Below, piece by piece: positions 10,990 to 22,700 of a stretch of 64,000 nucleotides of DNA. Origin of the DNA: Phallusia mammillata (taxonomy: Eukaryota; Chordata; Ascidiacea; Phlebobranchia; Ascidiidae). Positions within the stretch are counted from its first letter, which is position 1, and every line of letters starts with the position of its first letter. The stretch covers positions 81,409 to 145,408 of the forward strand of contig QLIY01000365.1 of the NCBI GenBank assembly GCA_003260075.1. Direction: 5' to 3'. Below the pieces are notes generated by a model. That model had not been told where the DNA came from and did no database searches. It saw only the letters and a program-made list of their open reading frames with translations. The translations under genes were made by a program, and so were the position numbers.

Positions 10990-13330
10990 GCCTATCACTT
11001 CGCGCTTTAAACTGACCGATCTGGAAACGCTACGCTACGGGTTCGCGTATTTATACGGACAACCACGGAAGAAGAACGTCTCCAAGACGCGCGCGCTTAC
11101 CTATTGTTACGTCATAAATTAGCGGAACGACAAATAAACAATGTCAAAACAGCGATTAAATGGATTTTAATTTATCGCATAATTTTTACACCGAATTATT
11201 GGCGTTTTTCGAATTCTTTTTTGCCCATTAACGTTGCCATAAAGATTATCGCCGCGGTTTTATTGTAATAAGACAAATAAACATAGCTGCGCTCTGTAGT
11301 AGATTTCTAGCGACTGGAAAATTAAATTTAATGGCGGTTTTAAGTGACAACATTTTTTCTCAGAGCCTGGACAGTCGTTTAGTTAACGAGCATACGTAAA
11401 TCCCATTATTGCGAATTTATTACCGTTTTCGGGCGTTGTAGGGATTTTTTGAACTCGTAAAAACAAACACTGATGTAAGCGAAATACATTTGTTTTCGTA
11501 AAACAAATAACATACAGCGACCGAATTAGTGATTTTCAAGGTGAAAATTCGTAAAAACAAACCAAGTATCGAATAGAAGGATTGGTAGTTACCATGATAC
11601 TTGTAAAATTAATATTGTAAAAGCGCCGTGATGAGAGAAGAATAAGTGTCTTAGCGGGCCGACCCGATATATGTCAATAACCACCAGAAATTTCAATCTT
11701 AATTATAACAAAGCCACAGAAACGTCGCTTTGGCCAAAGTTATAAGCGGGCCTAAAATTGGGCCCAAACCCGAAAGTACAAGCCCTAAACCTACCCCAAT
11801 TTTTAAACTTAGAGCCCAAATGAGTCTCAAGAGTTGGTGAAATTGTGACAATAAATGATATCGAGTGTAAAGTTAGGTCCGAATCAAACCTGTTTTACTG
11901 AAAGCCGAAACTCGGCTTGCAACTTTGGTTCTGGTTTACCTATGATTAGTTGCGATTTTGTCATGTCATTAAATATCATTTTCTCTTTGTAAAAAGTCCT
12001 AAAAACGAAACTTTGGGTACAAAACTAAAAGTCTTTTTAACGCAGCCTACATAGCTTATGTTACAATACCCAGGCCTTTGTGTTATACCAGTCAATCATT
12101 TTTACGTTTTTTGCAACAAACCATACGGAAGGAAATCGTCATTACTAAGAAGAAGACGTTAATATGTAACAATAATTATTACGGAATAAAATAATTCAAA
12201 TAAACGGCGAGACACCGCAATATGACGCAATAATCGATTTTGTTATCGCGCGCCATATGCCGCCGTAGAAAGAAAATAAATATTTCTTTTTTTCCACTGG
12301 TTTGTGACATCACAACGTAGCTGCGAAGTGAACAATGGATTGATTAGCATCTGATCACGTGATATTTAATTATTCATGTGTGAGATGCGAAGGTTTAATT
12401 AGACCGAAGCGAATCTGCGACATATAGGCGAAGGTGGTAACCTCAAATCAACAATCACTGTTACTACATATTGTGAGAATACAATTGTTGCAAGTTACGT
12501 CACAATTGCAACTCCTGTCATGTTACTGTTGGAATGCAAAAAATGTTTGCCATAAGCAATGGCAACATTTTGCATTGACGAGTTTAATTAGGTTTTTTGC
12601 ACTTAGATTGTTGCTAACTTTAGCAATTTTTATTCGTGTTTGTCACCCGTTAACCTTAAAACTTCGTTTTCAGTGTCTGTTTTGTAGTAGCGCTACTTTA
12701 AACGTATCACAATCGTAAAATGTAACTGCAATAATTCATAAAATCAAACTAATGTAAACGGAACCACTTAGTTAATGTTTTAGGTGGTTTTTTTAGGCTT
12801 TCTGCACACGGCGTCATAAGTACCTTATTCAAATAGAATAGAACAATATAGAATGTACAAAATTTATTCAACAAACCAACGCAAAAACAAAACCTCTAGA
12901 GGTCGATAAAGAGCAAAAAAAAAAAATAATATAAAAAAACGCTTTTAAAAGGAAGCAAATCGGCTCGCACAAAAACCGAAGCAATATAGGAACGCTGAGG
13001 TGGAAAAGAAATAATAATTTAATACTCTCTCTAGCGCCACTCATCGATGGACTATTGCACTTCACTCTTTCGCTGGATGGCGCTAACCCAGACGGCTTCC
13101 AAGCAGATCTGTATGAAAAATGCAAGTATGTGAAATATTTGTGGTTTTTGCCATTACTACAGTTCAAATTCGAATTAGACTATTTATTTTAGGCCACTTG
13201 TCAACATTTAAAACTAAAAAAGCTATTTTAAAGAGCTAAAAAATGAAAATGTAGCATTTGGGGTCCTACAAAAGATTTAAAAGAGCCGCATGTGACCCCC
13301 TCATTTACCGTTGAACGAATTTTACATGTA

Positions 13331-13399
<69 letters not shown>

Positions 13400-13992
13400 G
13401 CCTAAAACTATAACAGCTATTTTATGGAGCTAAATAAATTGAAAATAGAGTTTTGTGGAAAATGCAATGTCAAAAAATAGTTAAAAGACTTAATGACCTA
13501 AATCTGCGTACTTATGGTATAGCAAAAAATAGTATAAATATGGTATAGCAGCACATATTTGATTTGAATGCAAAGTAAGGTAGGGGGGGGGGTCGCCTAA
13601 AACTAAAACAGCTATTTTATGGAGCTAAATAAATTGAAAATAGAGTTTTGTGAAAAATGCAATGTCAAAAAATAGTTAAAAGACTTAATGACCTAAATCT
13701 GCGTCCTTAAATATGGTATAGCAGCACATATTTGATTTGAATGCAAAGTAAGGTATTTTGTTGAGTTTTCGGACTTTAAAAGCCGCCAGCCTGTCTTAAA
13801 CGAAACGTATGTGCCCTCTGAACCTGTGGCTGGTGACCTCTAACTTTGGGGCATATTACTCAAATGAAAAATGTAGTATTGTGGTAGATGCAATAGAATA
13901 AAAAAAATTGGGGGTCGCTAGTTTTAGTTGTTGGTAGCGCACACGGTACATAAACCAGTGGTTGGTGACCTCTAACTTTTGGCACATTTTAT
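10990..13992. other. Spacer between GPCR and serine protease homologue genes
   Basis: No gene is recognised. 10990-12300 is mostly unique AT-rich DNA and includes the GPCR upstream region. 12824-12839 carries a spliced-leader match. 13331-13397 is a 67-nt G-run and 13583-13592 a 10-nt G-run; the sequence following each is the same (GTCGCC/GACGCC, then CTAAAACTA...). The region also repeats the phrase about GTGACCTCTAACTTT. Confidence 0.6.
12794..12839 (-). ncRNA. Candidate spliced-leader RNA gene or SL-like relic
   Basis: On the minus strand the 16 bases ATTCTATTTGAATAAG (12839-12824) are identical to the Ciona trans-spliced leader as I recall it. They are followed by GT, as an SL donor must be (GTACTTATGACGCC). 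ATAAG-GUA-CUUAU can form a small hairpin over the splice site. If the RNA were 46 nt, as reported for Ciona SL RNA, it would end near 12794. Against a functional gene: no Sm-like site is obvious, SL genes are normally in tandem arrays, and two related 15/16 matches elsewhere hint at a dispersed repeat. Confidence 0.35.
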
Positions 13993-16900
13993 TCACATCA
14001 ACTTACCACAACAACCGTTAGACGTTTTTCTCAACCATTCCCTGTAAATTGTGATGTCAATGAAGACCAGAGGCTGAGAAAACAATCAACAAACAATGGT
14101 TACATTCCACTTCCACTGTTAATAATAAAAACCCCACTATGACATCACAACCGACCTTTAATCCGGAACAATCGTTCGATCCGCCCACGTTGATTCCGAC
14201 GATAGTGAACTTATTGGTTGTTGTGTCATAGGTCAACGCAGGACTTCCTCCGTCACCCTATATGACGTAACAAACAGAGGTCAGTTAGGAAACATAAAAC
14301 GCGATGACGTCATACCGTCACCCTATAACGTAACAAATTAAAAAAATATAATAATAATAAAAAAATATGACGTAACAAATTTAGTAAACATAAAACGCGA
14401 TGACGTCATACCGTCACCCAATAACGTAACAAATTAAAAAAATAATAATAATAAAAAAAAATTATAGTAATAATAAAAAATATGACGTAACAAATTTAGT
14501 AAGCATAACACGCGATGACGTCATAGCGCCGCTTGTGATGTCACACTTACGATGCACGTGTCCTCGCCGGTGATGACCGGTGTGGCGCAGAATACTCCCG
14601 AAACAGGGAGGGTGGATTCGTAAGTGGAAAGGCATTCAGTATACGAAGATACTTTAAGCTTGATTTCCTTCAGGAGAGACATCGATGCGCCGCCTAGTGG
14701 CCAAAAGAAGCGGTTAAATATTGTTTTACGTAACCGGTCCAGTAACTCCATTCACTGTTACGTGTGTAGTAACAAGTAATGTACACTAATTGTTATTTTT
14801 AGGGAGATTTTTTTAACTGTGACAAACGCTGTATATTATCTCTTGCTGCCAGGCATAATATCAAATTCATGAGGCTCTTCGGGCAATTGTATTTATTAAA
14901 ATACAACTGCCACAAGAGCTCTATAAATTTGATGTGACAAATGCCCTTTTCTACACAACTTAGCGCCTTTTTAAACGCTTTTCAACACAAAAGACCTTTT
15001 TAACACGATGCAAAATAAAGAGTCAACGTACCCGCAGTTTTTCCGTATCCAGTCACGAAAATTTCGGTGTCAACTGGCAATGGTTGAGCCAGGAACTTGG
15101 GAACACAAACTGGTTGGATCTGAACACGATAAAACAAAGTTTAAGTAACGCACGACGTGAGGTTCGAACCCATGACCTATGGACTTACGTTATCCTGCAT
15201 AAAAGTGAGCAGGGGGACTTGAAGTAAAGCCAGATCGCTGGTAAACTGAGTGGTCACGTAGTATGGATGAGAGATGATCCTCTGTATGTCTGTAGGATGA
15301 GAGATGCGTTATTTATACGGATAACACCTTCCGTATTTACTGAAATGTAAGTCGCGGCTTATATTGTTTTTTTAGCTGCCGTTTGTGCGGCTTATAATAG
15401 AGGGCGGCTTACATTTTAATTTTATACTGATATTATTTCTGCACATCATCTTTTTAGTTTATTTGGGTTTAGAATTCGTATACATGTACAGATTATACGT
15501 TGGTATACGTTCTGTTGGGTACAGTTATTAACGTAACTAACAGATATGGGCAAATAGTTATGTCATATAACAACAGAAAGATGTATTATAAAACAATAGT
15601 ATCTAAAATTCCAGCGTGCGGCTTATAATCCAGGGCGGCTTACATTATTTTTTTAACACATTTAACATGCGGCTTACAATTGAAGACGGCTTATATACGA
15701 GGGCGGCTTATAAACGAGTAAACACGTATTATTAAATGAAAACTTACCGAGGGATTCACCAGCCAGAAGTGGGTTAAACGGATCGTTAGTTCCAGCAATC
15801 ACCTCCAACGAACTAGGGTTAAGGCTGCAAAGGACAAAAACGATAAGCATAATGACGTCAGCGTTACGTCACCCCATGTACGTGTAACAAGTAACGTCAC
15901 TTACTCGACACTGAAGCCCAAAGGTGAAGAGAGATCTTGAATTCGATCCAGACACGATGATGATGTAACAATCCATTGTCTGCGAATAGTTGGGTTGTTA
16001 ATGACGGTTTTCAAATTAACTTTCAAATTAAACGCAGAGTTAAGTGTAGGAATCCCTATTGAAACGCGTCATGTACAAACACATGGTTACAACCAGGACG
16101 GTGGAGTTTTTTATCCAGAAAACCTCGGTTAATCTGGACCAAAAGTAGTCCGGAAGACTAGGATTAACCGATGTCGATTAGTTAAAGCATTACCACATTA
16201 CAAATCATTTGTATCTCGAGTTTTGTCTGAATTAGGCGAAGATCCGTATTACCCGAATCCGATTTAACCGAGCTGTCAATTTGAAGTTGCGATATTTAGG
16301 CGACTTACTCGGCTAGTTTTATTGCAAAAAAGTAATTGACAGCGCGAAAAACGCTTTGTGTTTGGCCGTAGTCTGATATTTTCCAAGGTCGGTGTCAGTA
16401 AATGGTTATAACTGGGGGGATTCAAATTTTTTGTCAGTCGGTTCTATCACAAAGTGGATATTTTTCAGCCGGTTCTGTTACAAAAAGTCCAANCAATATC
16501 CGGATTAACTGATGTCGATTAGTTAAAGCCTTACCACATTACAAATCATTTGTACCTCGAGTTTTGTCTGAATTAGGCGAAGATCCGTATTACCCGAATC
16601 CGATTTAACCGAGCTGTCAATTTGAAGTTGCGATATTTAGGCGACTTACTCGGCTAGTTTTATTGCAAAAAAGTAATTGACAGCGCGAAAAACGCTTTGT
16701 GTTTGGCCGTAGTCTGATATTTTCCAAGGTCGGTGTCAGTAAATGGTTATAACTGGGGGGATTCAAATTTTTTGTCAGTCGGTTCTATCACAAAGTGGAT
16801 ATTTTTCAGCCGGTTCTGTTACAAAAAGTCCAATGACAGTAACCAGTAATGCTAAACGGTTCGCTGATCTCATCAACTTTCTTGAGACGGTTCTATAAAA

Positions 16901-18813
16901 CCTGTACGAACCGGCTCAATCCCACCACTGATTATAACCAATTTCACTATGAAGTATACATACTACTTACGAGCAAATGATAGTTCCACTGCATCGGACA
17001 GTGTTCGAGCCCCTAAAACGAATAAGCACTTGCCAGGGTCGGTCGGTGTTGGTTGTCGCCACTGTTCCACCTGAAAAGCAATTGTTAGTTTGTCACAGCA
17101 GTGTTTCAAAAAACGTTTCACCCTAATTATAACTGAAATGCTTCAAACAATTATAACTGAAATGTTGGTTCCACCCTAAGGATTCAATTTTTTGTCAGCC
17201 GGTTCTGTCAAGAAAGTCATATTTTTCAGCCAGTTCTGTTACAAAAAGTCCATTGACAGTGGGGGGGGGGGTGTCAAGAAAGTCATATTTTTCAGCCAGT
17301 TCTGTTACAAAAAGTCTATTGACAGTAACCAGTAATGCTGGGGGGGGGGTTGAGAAGGTTCAATAGAACCGGTGCGAACCGGCTGAACCCCACCACTGGA
17401 TTAACCACACTACGATATGACTTGGGGGGGGGGATCTTGAGAAGGTTCAATAGAACCGGCTGAACCCCACCACTGGATTAACCACACTACGATATGACTT
17501 CATACAACCATAGACGACCAGTTTAAAAAACTGCAAGATGCCGATAAGGTCTTACAAAAACTCACCGATGATTCTAGCCAGTATGCCGTCTCGTGAATCC
17601 CCGCATGTGATATCCGCCAAGCAGTCGATGTCTGTACCTGAATCGGCCGGGTACTCTGTGATGTAAAACAGGGTGATTATTATCGGTTGCCACAGCGACA
17701 GAACACAAATGTCAGACCGATACTTCTGCACCTTTGCAATCCACTTTAATAATGTATCTTTTTCACCGAAATTGTTTTTTAAAACGACCACATTAGGCCA
17801 ATTGGATACCAAAATTATGACATAAAACTGGTTGTGTTTAAGTCAGACCCGAACCGAACCAGTATTTTTTAAACTTAAATCCTACATGTATCATACTGTT
17901 TCTTTTTTCATCAAAATTATTTTTCAAAGCGACCAAATTAAGCCAGGCAGTTACCAACATTAGATTATGACACAAAAGCGAAATTTAAACCCAAACCTGA
18001 ACCAATTTACAAATCTGTCATACTGTTTCTTTTTTTCCGTAATTGTTTTTCAAAACGACCAAATTACACCATGGAATGACCGACGTTAGACTATGACACA
18101 AACCCGAACCCATTCACAAATCTTACACACATCATACTGTCCCTTACCTTTCTCGTAGCATGCCCCACGTACAGCACTGAACACGTTGCTGTCAGAATCC
18201 CAGCAACAACCTTTCTTCTCGCATTCATTCTTGAGGAAGGTATTGGTAAAACCTCCACCAATGCCCCCCAAGCCCCCTAGCCCTCCAGTAAGTCCCCCAA
18301 GGCCCCCTAGACCACCAGTAAGCCCTCCTAGGCCGCCTAAACCACCGGTAAGCCCTCCTAGGCCGCCTAAACCACCGGTAAGCCCTCCTAGGCCGCCTAA
18401 ACCACCAGTAAGCCCTCCTAGACCGCCGAGTCCTCCCAAAAGATCTAAAACAAGAGATTTGAAATTAAGAAAAAGATGTAGAAATAAACTTTTCTAATTT
18501 AAATCTCACTTATGGCCAGTGGTGGGATTTACATTTTTTGTCAGTCGGTTCTATCACAAACGTCATACTTTTTAGCCGATTCTATTGCAAAAAGTCCATT
18601 GACAGTAACCAGTAATGCTGACCGGTTAGAACCGGTGCGAACGGGCTAAATCCCACAACTGGTTATATATGCCCTTTGTAAACACTGAAGATGTTTTTTT
18701 AGCAAAATACATTTGGTCTATATAAGATTGTCGACTGATTTTAACCTGGACATAAACAACATTTTTCTGCGGTGTGAAACGAGTAACTACTGCAGTTGTG
18801 AGCATTTTTCCCT

Positions 18814-18888
<75 letters not shown>

Positions 18889-19632
18889 CGTGAGACGGTT
18901 CTACAGAACCGGCGCGAACGGGCTGAATCCCACAACTGGTTATATGTGCCCTTTGTAAACACTGAAGATGTTTTTTTAGCAAAATACATTTGCTCTATAT
19001 AAGATTGTCAACTGATTTTAACCTGGAAATAAACAACATTTTTCTGCGATGTGAAACGAGTAACTACTGCAGTTGTGAGCATTTTTCCCTTTTGTTTATT
19101 AACTTTGGATTTCATGTTAGAATTAGGCCTAATAAGTCTGCCATGACGGCAGTCACATATTTGTCTCTTACTTCCAAATTGTCGGACTGCAGGAATTCCG
19201 GCGCGGGGGGCAAGACCACCTGAACTGGACGAGCTGCTTCTTGGTGCAGAGGAAGAGGACCCAGAAGAAGCGGGAACAGAGCCGGATCGGGCTTGGAAGG
19301 AATTTTGGGAGAAGAGAGTCGAAAGGAGGTAAGTGTTTTGGAAACCAGGGCATTCCTGTCTGTCACTTTTCTCCACTGCGCAAGTTTCTGTGAAAACAAA
19401 TTATATCCGTTTAATGAGTGGTTAGTAAATTACATAAACGTATAAGCTATTGCTGCCAGGCATTATATCAAGTTTGTAGAGCTCTTCTCGTGAATGTATA
19501 AGGCAAAGGTGCATGCGTTTAATTATTTTTTCTTTTATTTATCGTACACTGTACTACGCACATTCAGTTTTAATTTGCCGGACGACGACGACCTGTATAG
19601 GACGTCGAAGCGTCGGAATAAAAATACATTTG

Positions 19633-19709
<77 letters not shown>

Positions 19710-22700
19710 ACACATAGCAGAAAACTCAAAGTGCACTTTAGTTAAATTATGATCGCTAGCCTTTATCGATGCTTCCGGGGTGATTCCAGTTATGGATTTA
19801 TATCTTAACTGATTACTCGTCGATCTGGTGATCCCCTACTAGTATGGAGAAATCATAGTACACCAGGCCAACCAAACATGTCATAATAAATCAGTTGGTC
19901 ACCAAGCTTTCCACCTATATGGCAAGACATAGGCAACAAAAAATCTAGCCTGCGAAGGGATTTCAACACGCGACAGGAGCCTTTCCGGGACTCTCGCTCT
20001 AGCAACTGAGCTACACAGGCTCAGTGGTGAATCCGCCGAAAGTTAAATCACAAGCACTGCTGCCTGTCTTGTATGCTTCACAGTGGGGGATCGCGTAGAC
20101 GCTTCAGGGTGTTCCCAGTTATGAATATTTATGGTCATCTTAAGGTTTAGTTAAATGTTACCAAGGCCTCACATCTTTATTTAACTTACTTGCAATAGGA
20201 TGATTAAGTTCAGATTCTTTCTTGATGAGGGGACATCTGAAGCACATCCCTCCGCTGGCAAAAACACAACCCTGCAAACAAATAAGTACAACATGACACT
20301 GTGCTTTTACAGAAATCGTCCTAAACCAACATGTGCTTAATACAGACAGTTCAAGTTATGAATAATCATAGTAAACTGAAGCTTTCGGTACAGTCATTGA
20401 TTTTCTGAATGTAATATACAAAAAATGATTTTGCCGATTTAACAGGGGGGGGGGGTACAGAAATCGTCCTGAACCAACATGTGCTCAATACAGACAGTTC
20501 AAGTTATGAATAATCACAGTAAACTGAAACTTTCGGTACAGTCTTTGATTTTCTGAATGTAATATACAAAAAATGATTTTGCCGATTTAACAGTATCCTC
20601 AGTTCAAGGCCGATTTCATTGTACTGATAGTTCCAGTCTACAAACAAGTAAGTACACTATGACATCGAACAGACACACAAACAAGCACGGATACAGACAA
20701 GTAGTGGATTGTCTTAAATAAAAATTCTGACGGCTAGATTTGTTGTACAGATGAACACGGTTAAGCGCAAAATCTATTTGGTTCCATAGTCGCATACTGC
20801 TTATATACATAAAAAGGATGATTGCACAGAAAACCTTTGCTGAAGCTAAAATGGAAAGAACTATTTGGGCATAGATTTAAAGGTCAGTAAATTTATTTTT
20901 CTTTTTATCGCTATTTGCAGGTTACTGTGACAATCGTACAACAAATAGTAGTAGTAGTAGGAAACTTACAATGTTCAGGCACTCCTGTTCTGTTCTCAGA
21001 TTGACATGAACCCCAACTTTACAGTTAAACTGTCTGTTGTACTCTGTTCGTTTCTCCAAGCATTCCAACATCACAGAGTAGGGAATACGGGCTAAAAAAT
21101 AAAGCAAGTTCAAAATGTGTTAAGTTTGCTATTAATGCTGAAGACAGTGCACACTATTTTCATGTGTAAGGTCTGATCAGTGCAGCTAGTGACAAGACAT
21201 GGCTGTATGGGCTGGTGTTGCCAAAATGACTATGATAAGCAAGTATTGTCACCAGTGTTGTAGTAAGTTGTACAGGCCACATGAGGGAGCGTTATCTAAC
21301 AGATTTCAAAAACAGTCAGTTTTGTTCTTTGGATACCCTTTCGAACACAGTTTCGGATGTTGGCAGGTAAATATGCAAATTTGATGCTCGGATCAGTTTG
21401 TGCAACTGCTCGGACGAGTACCACACAATAAAAACAGCGATGCTGCACCTTATTATCAATTGACTTGATGCTATTACATTGATACTGTGAGACTGAGCCG
21501 ACTTCACTTTGGTTCCCAAGCAGTTGCTTAGCCATTGTGAACCAATTTTATTTGTGGTGTATGCCCAGTTGTGGCATCGAACAGAATGGCTTTTTACCCT
21601 GTTACTTACAACAAACTAGAGTGCAATGGAATGGTTACACTACCCAATACGGCCAATCTGTAATCACAAGCTGCACTGATGAATGACAATCATTTGGTAA
21701 ATAGTAACCAACCTGGATCAAGAGCTCCCGTTGCTTGATCTCCGGTGCTTTCTTCACTTGTTGAACTTGTGATTCCGAGCAAAGGCCCAAGCTGGTCACG
21801 AATTGTGTTAATGCCACCACCTGTGTGGATAAAAACATGACAAGTTCATGACACTGCATCTCTATTCTTAAGACTACAAACAAATTGGTGAAAAGAAGTA
21901 TTTTGTATGTTTGAAAATGTATTTGATCTCCTATTTCTTGAAACATGAGTAAAATGCATGCGTTCATATGTGATAAAAAAATCTAAATGTAAATGTGACA
22001 AAAGCCTACACATTTCTGCGTAATAAAAAAATCGTTATGTTTTAACATGACACAAAATCTTTATACTTAAGTGTGATAAAAACCAACATATCTACCTACA
22101 AAGAAAATATATATATACACTAAAATGATATTAAACCACCTACATATTTAACTTTATCTCAAAATTTGAAATCTAAAGCTCAGCTCTAGTTGTAAAAACT
22201 GTTTGTAGCTATAATAAACATCTTGAACCACATAAAGATCATTGATATTGGTACTGACCACTAAGCAGCAGTAGAGGGTTGCTGAGGATACCCTGGAAAC
22301 ATCCGTACTGTTGAAGAAACTGGCTACGGAACAGTGTTCCAAACGTAGAGCCACTTCCACCAATATCGAGGCCAGATAGGAGTTGACACATGACTGGGTT
22401 GTACTGTGGAGGTGCCGGCGTGCCAAGGAAATCTGAAAATCATCCAGTTGTTAATGTATGGTCTATACTAGCCTGTAGTAACCGACCTTTGTAAGCCCCT
22501 GTATTATTCCTAGGCTTATTTGGAACCTAATTTAATTTATTTAAACCAGCCACTAATGTTTAAAAATGTAAAGGACTTGTTTAAACCCAGGTGATACCAG
22601 AGGCTTTGTAACACTCCCGTTATTGTTTAGCAAACACAAAGAAGAAATTGTCTAATTAGGCCCATATTGAAGCTATTGCCAATTCAGTTTTACTAAACTA

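Noticed and set aside
19112-19399. Alternative minus-strand frames over exon 13
   Set aside because: Only the frame reading TCAVEKSDRQECPG matches the phase of both neighbouring exons and gives a trefoil start.
18814-19752. Several ORFs encoding long poly-Gly or poly-Pro stretches
   Set aside because: They are readings of G-runs (probable gaps) in intron 13 and beside it, in all frames, with no domain on either side.
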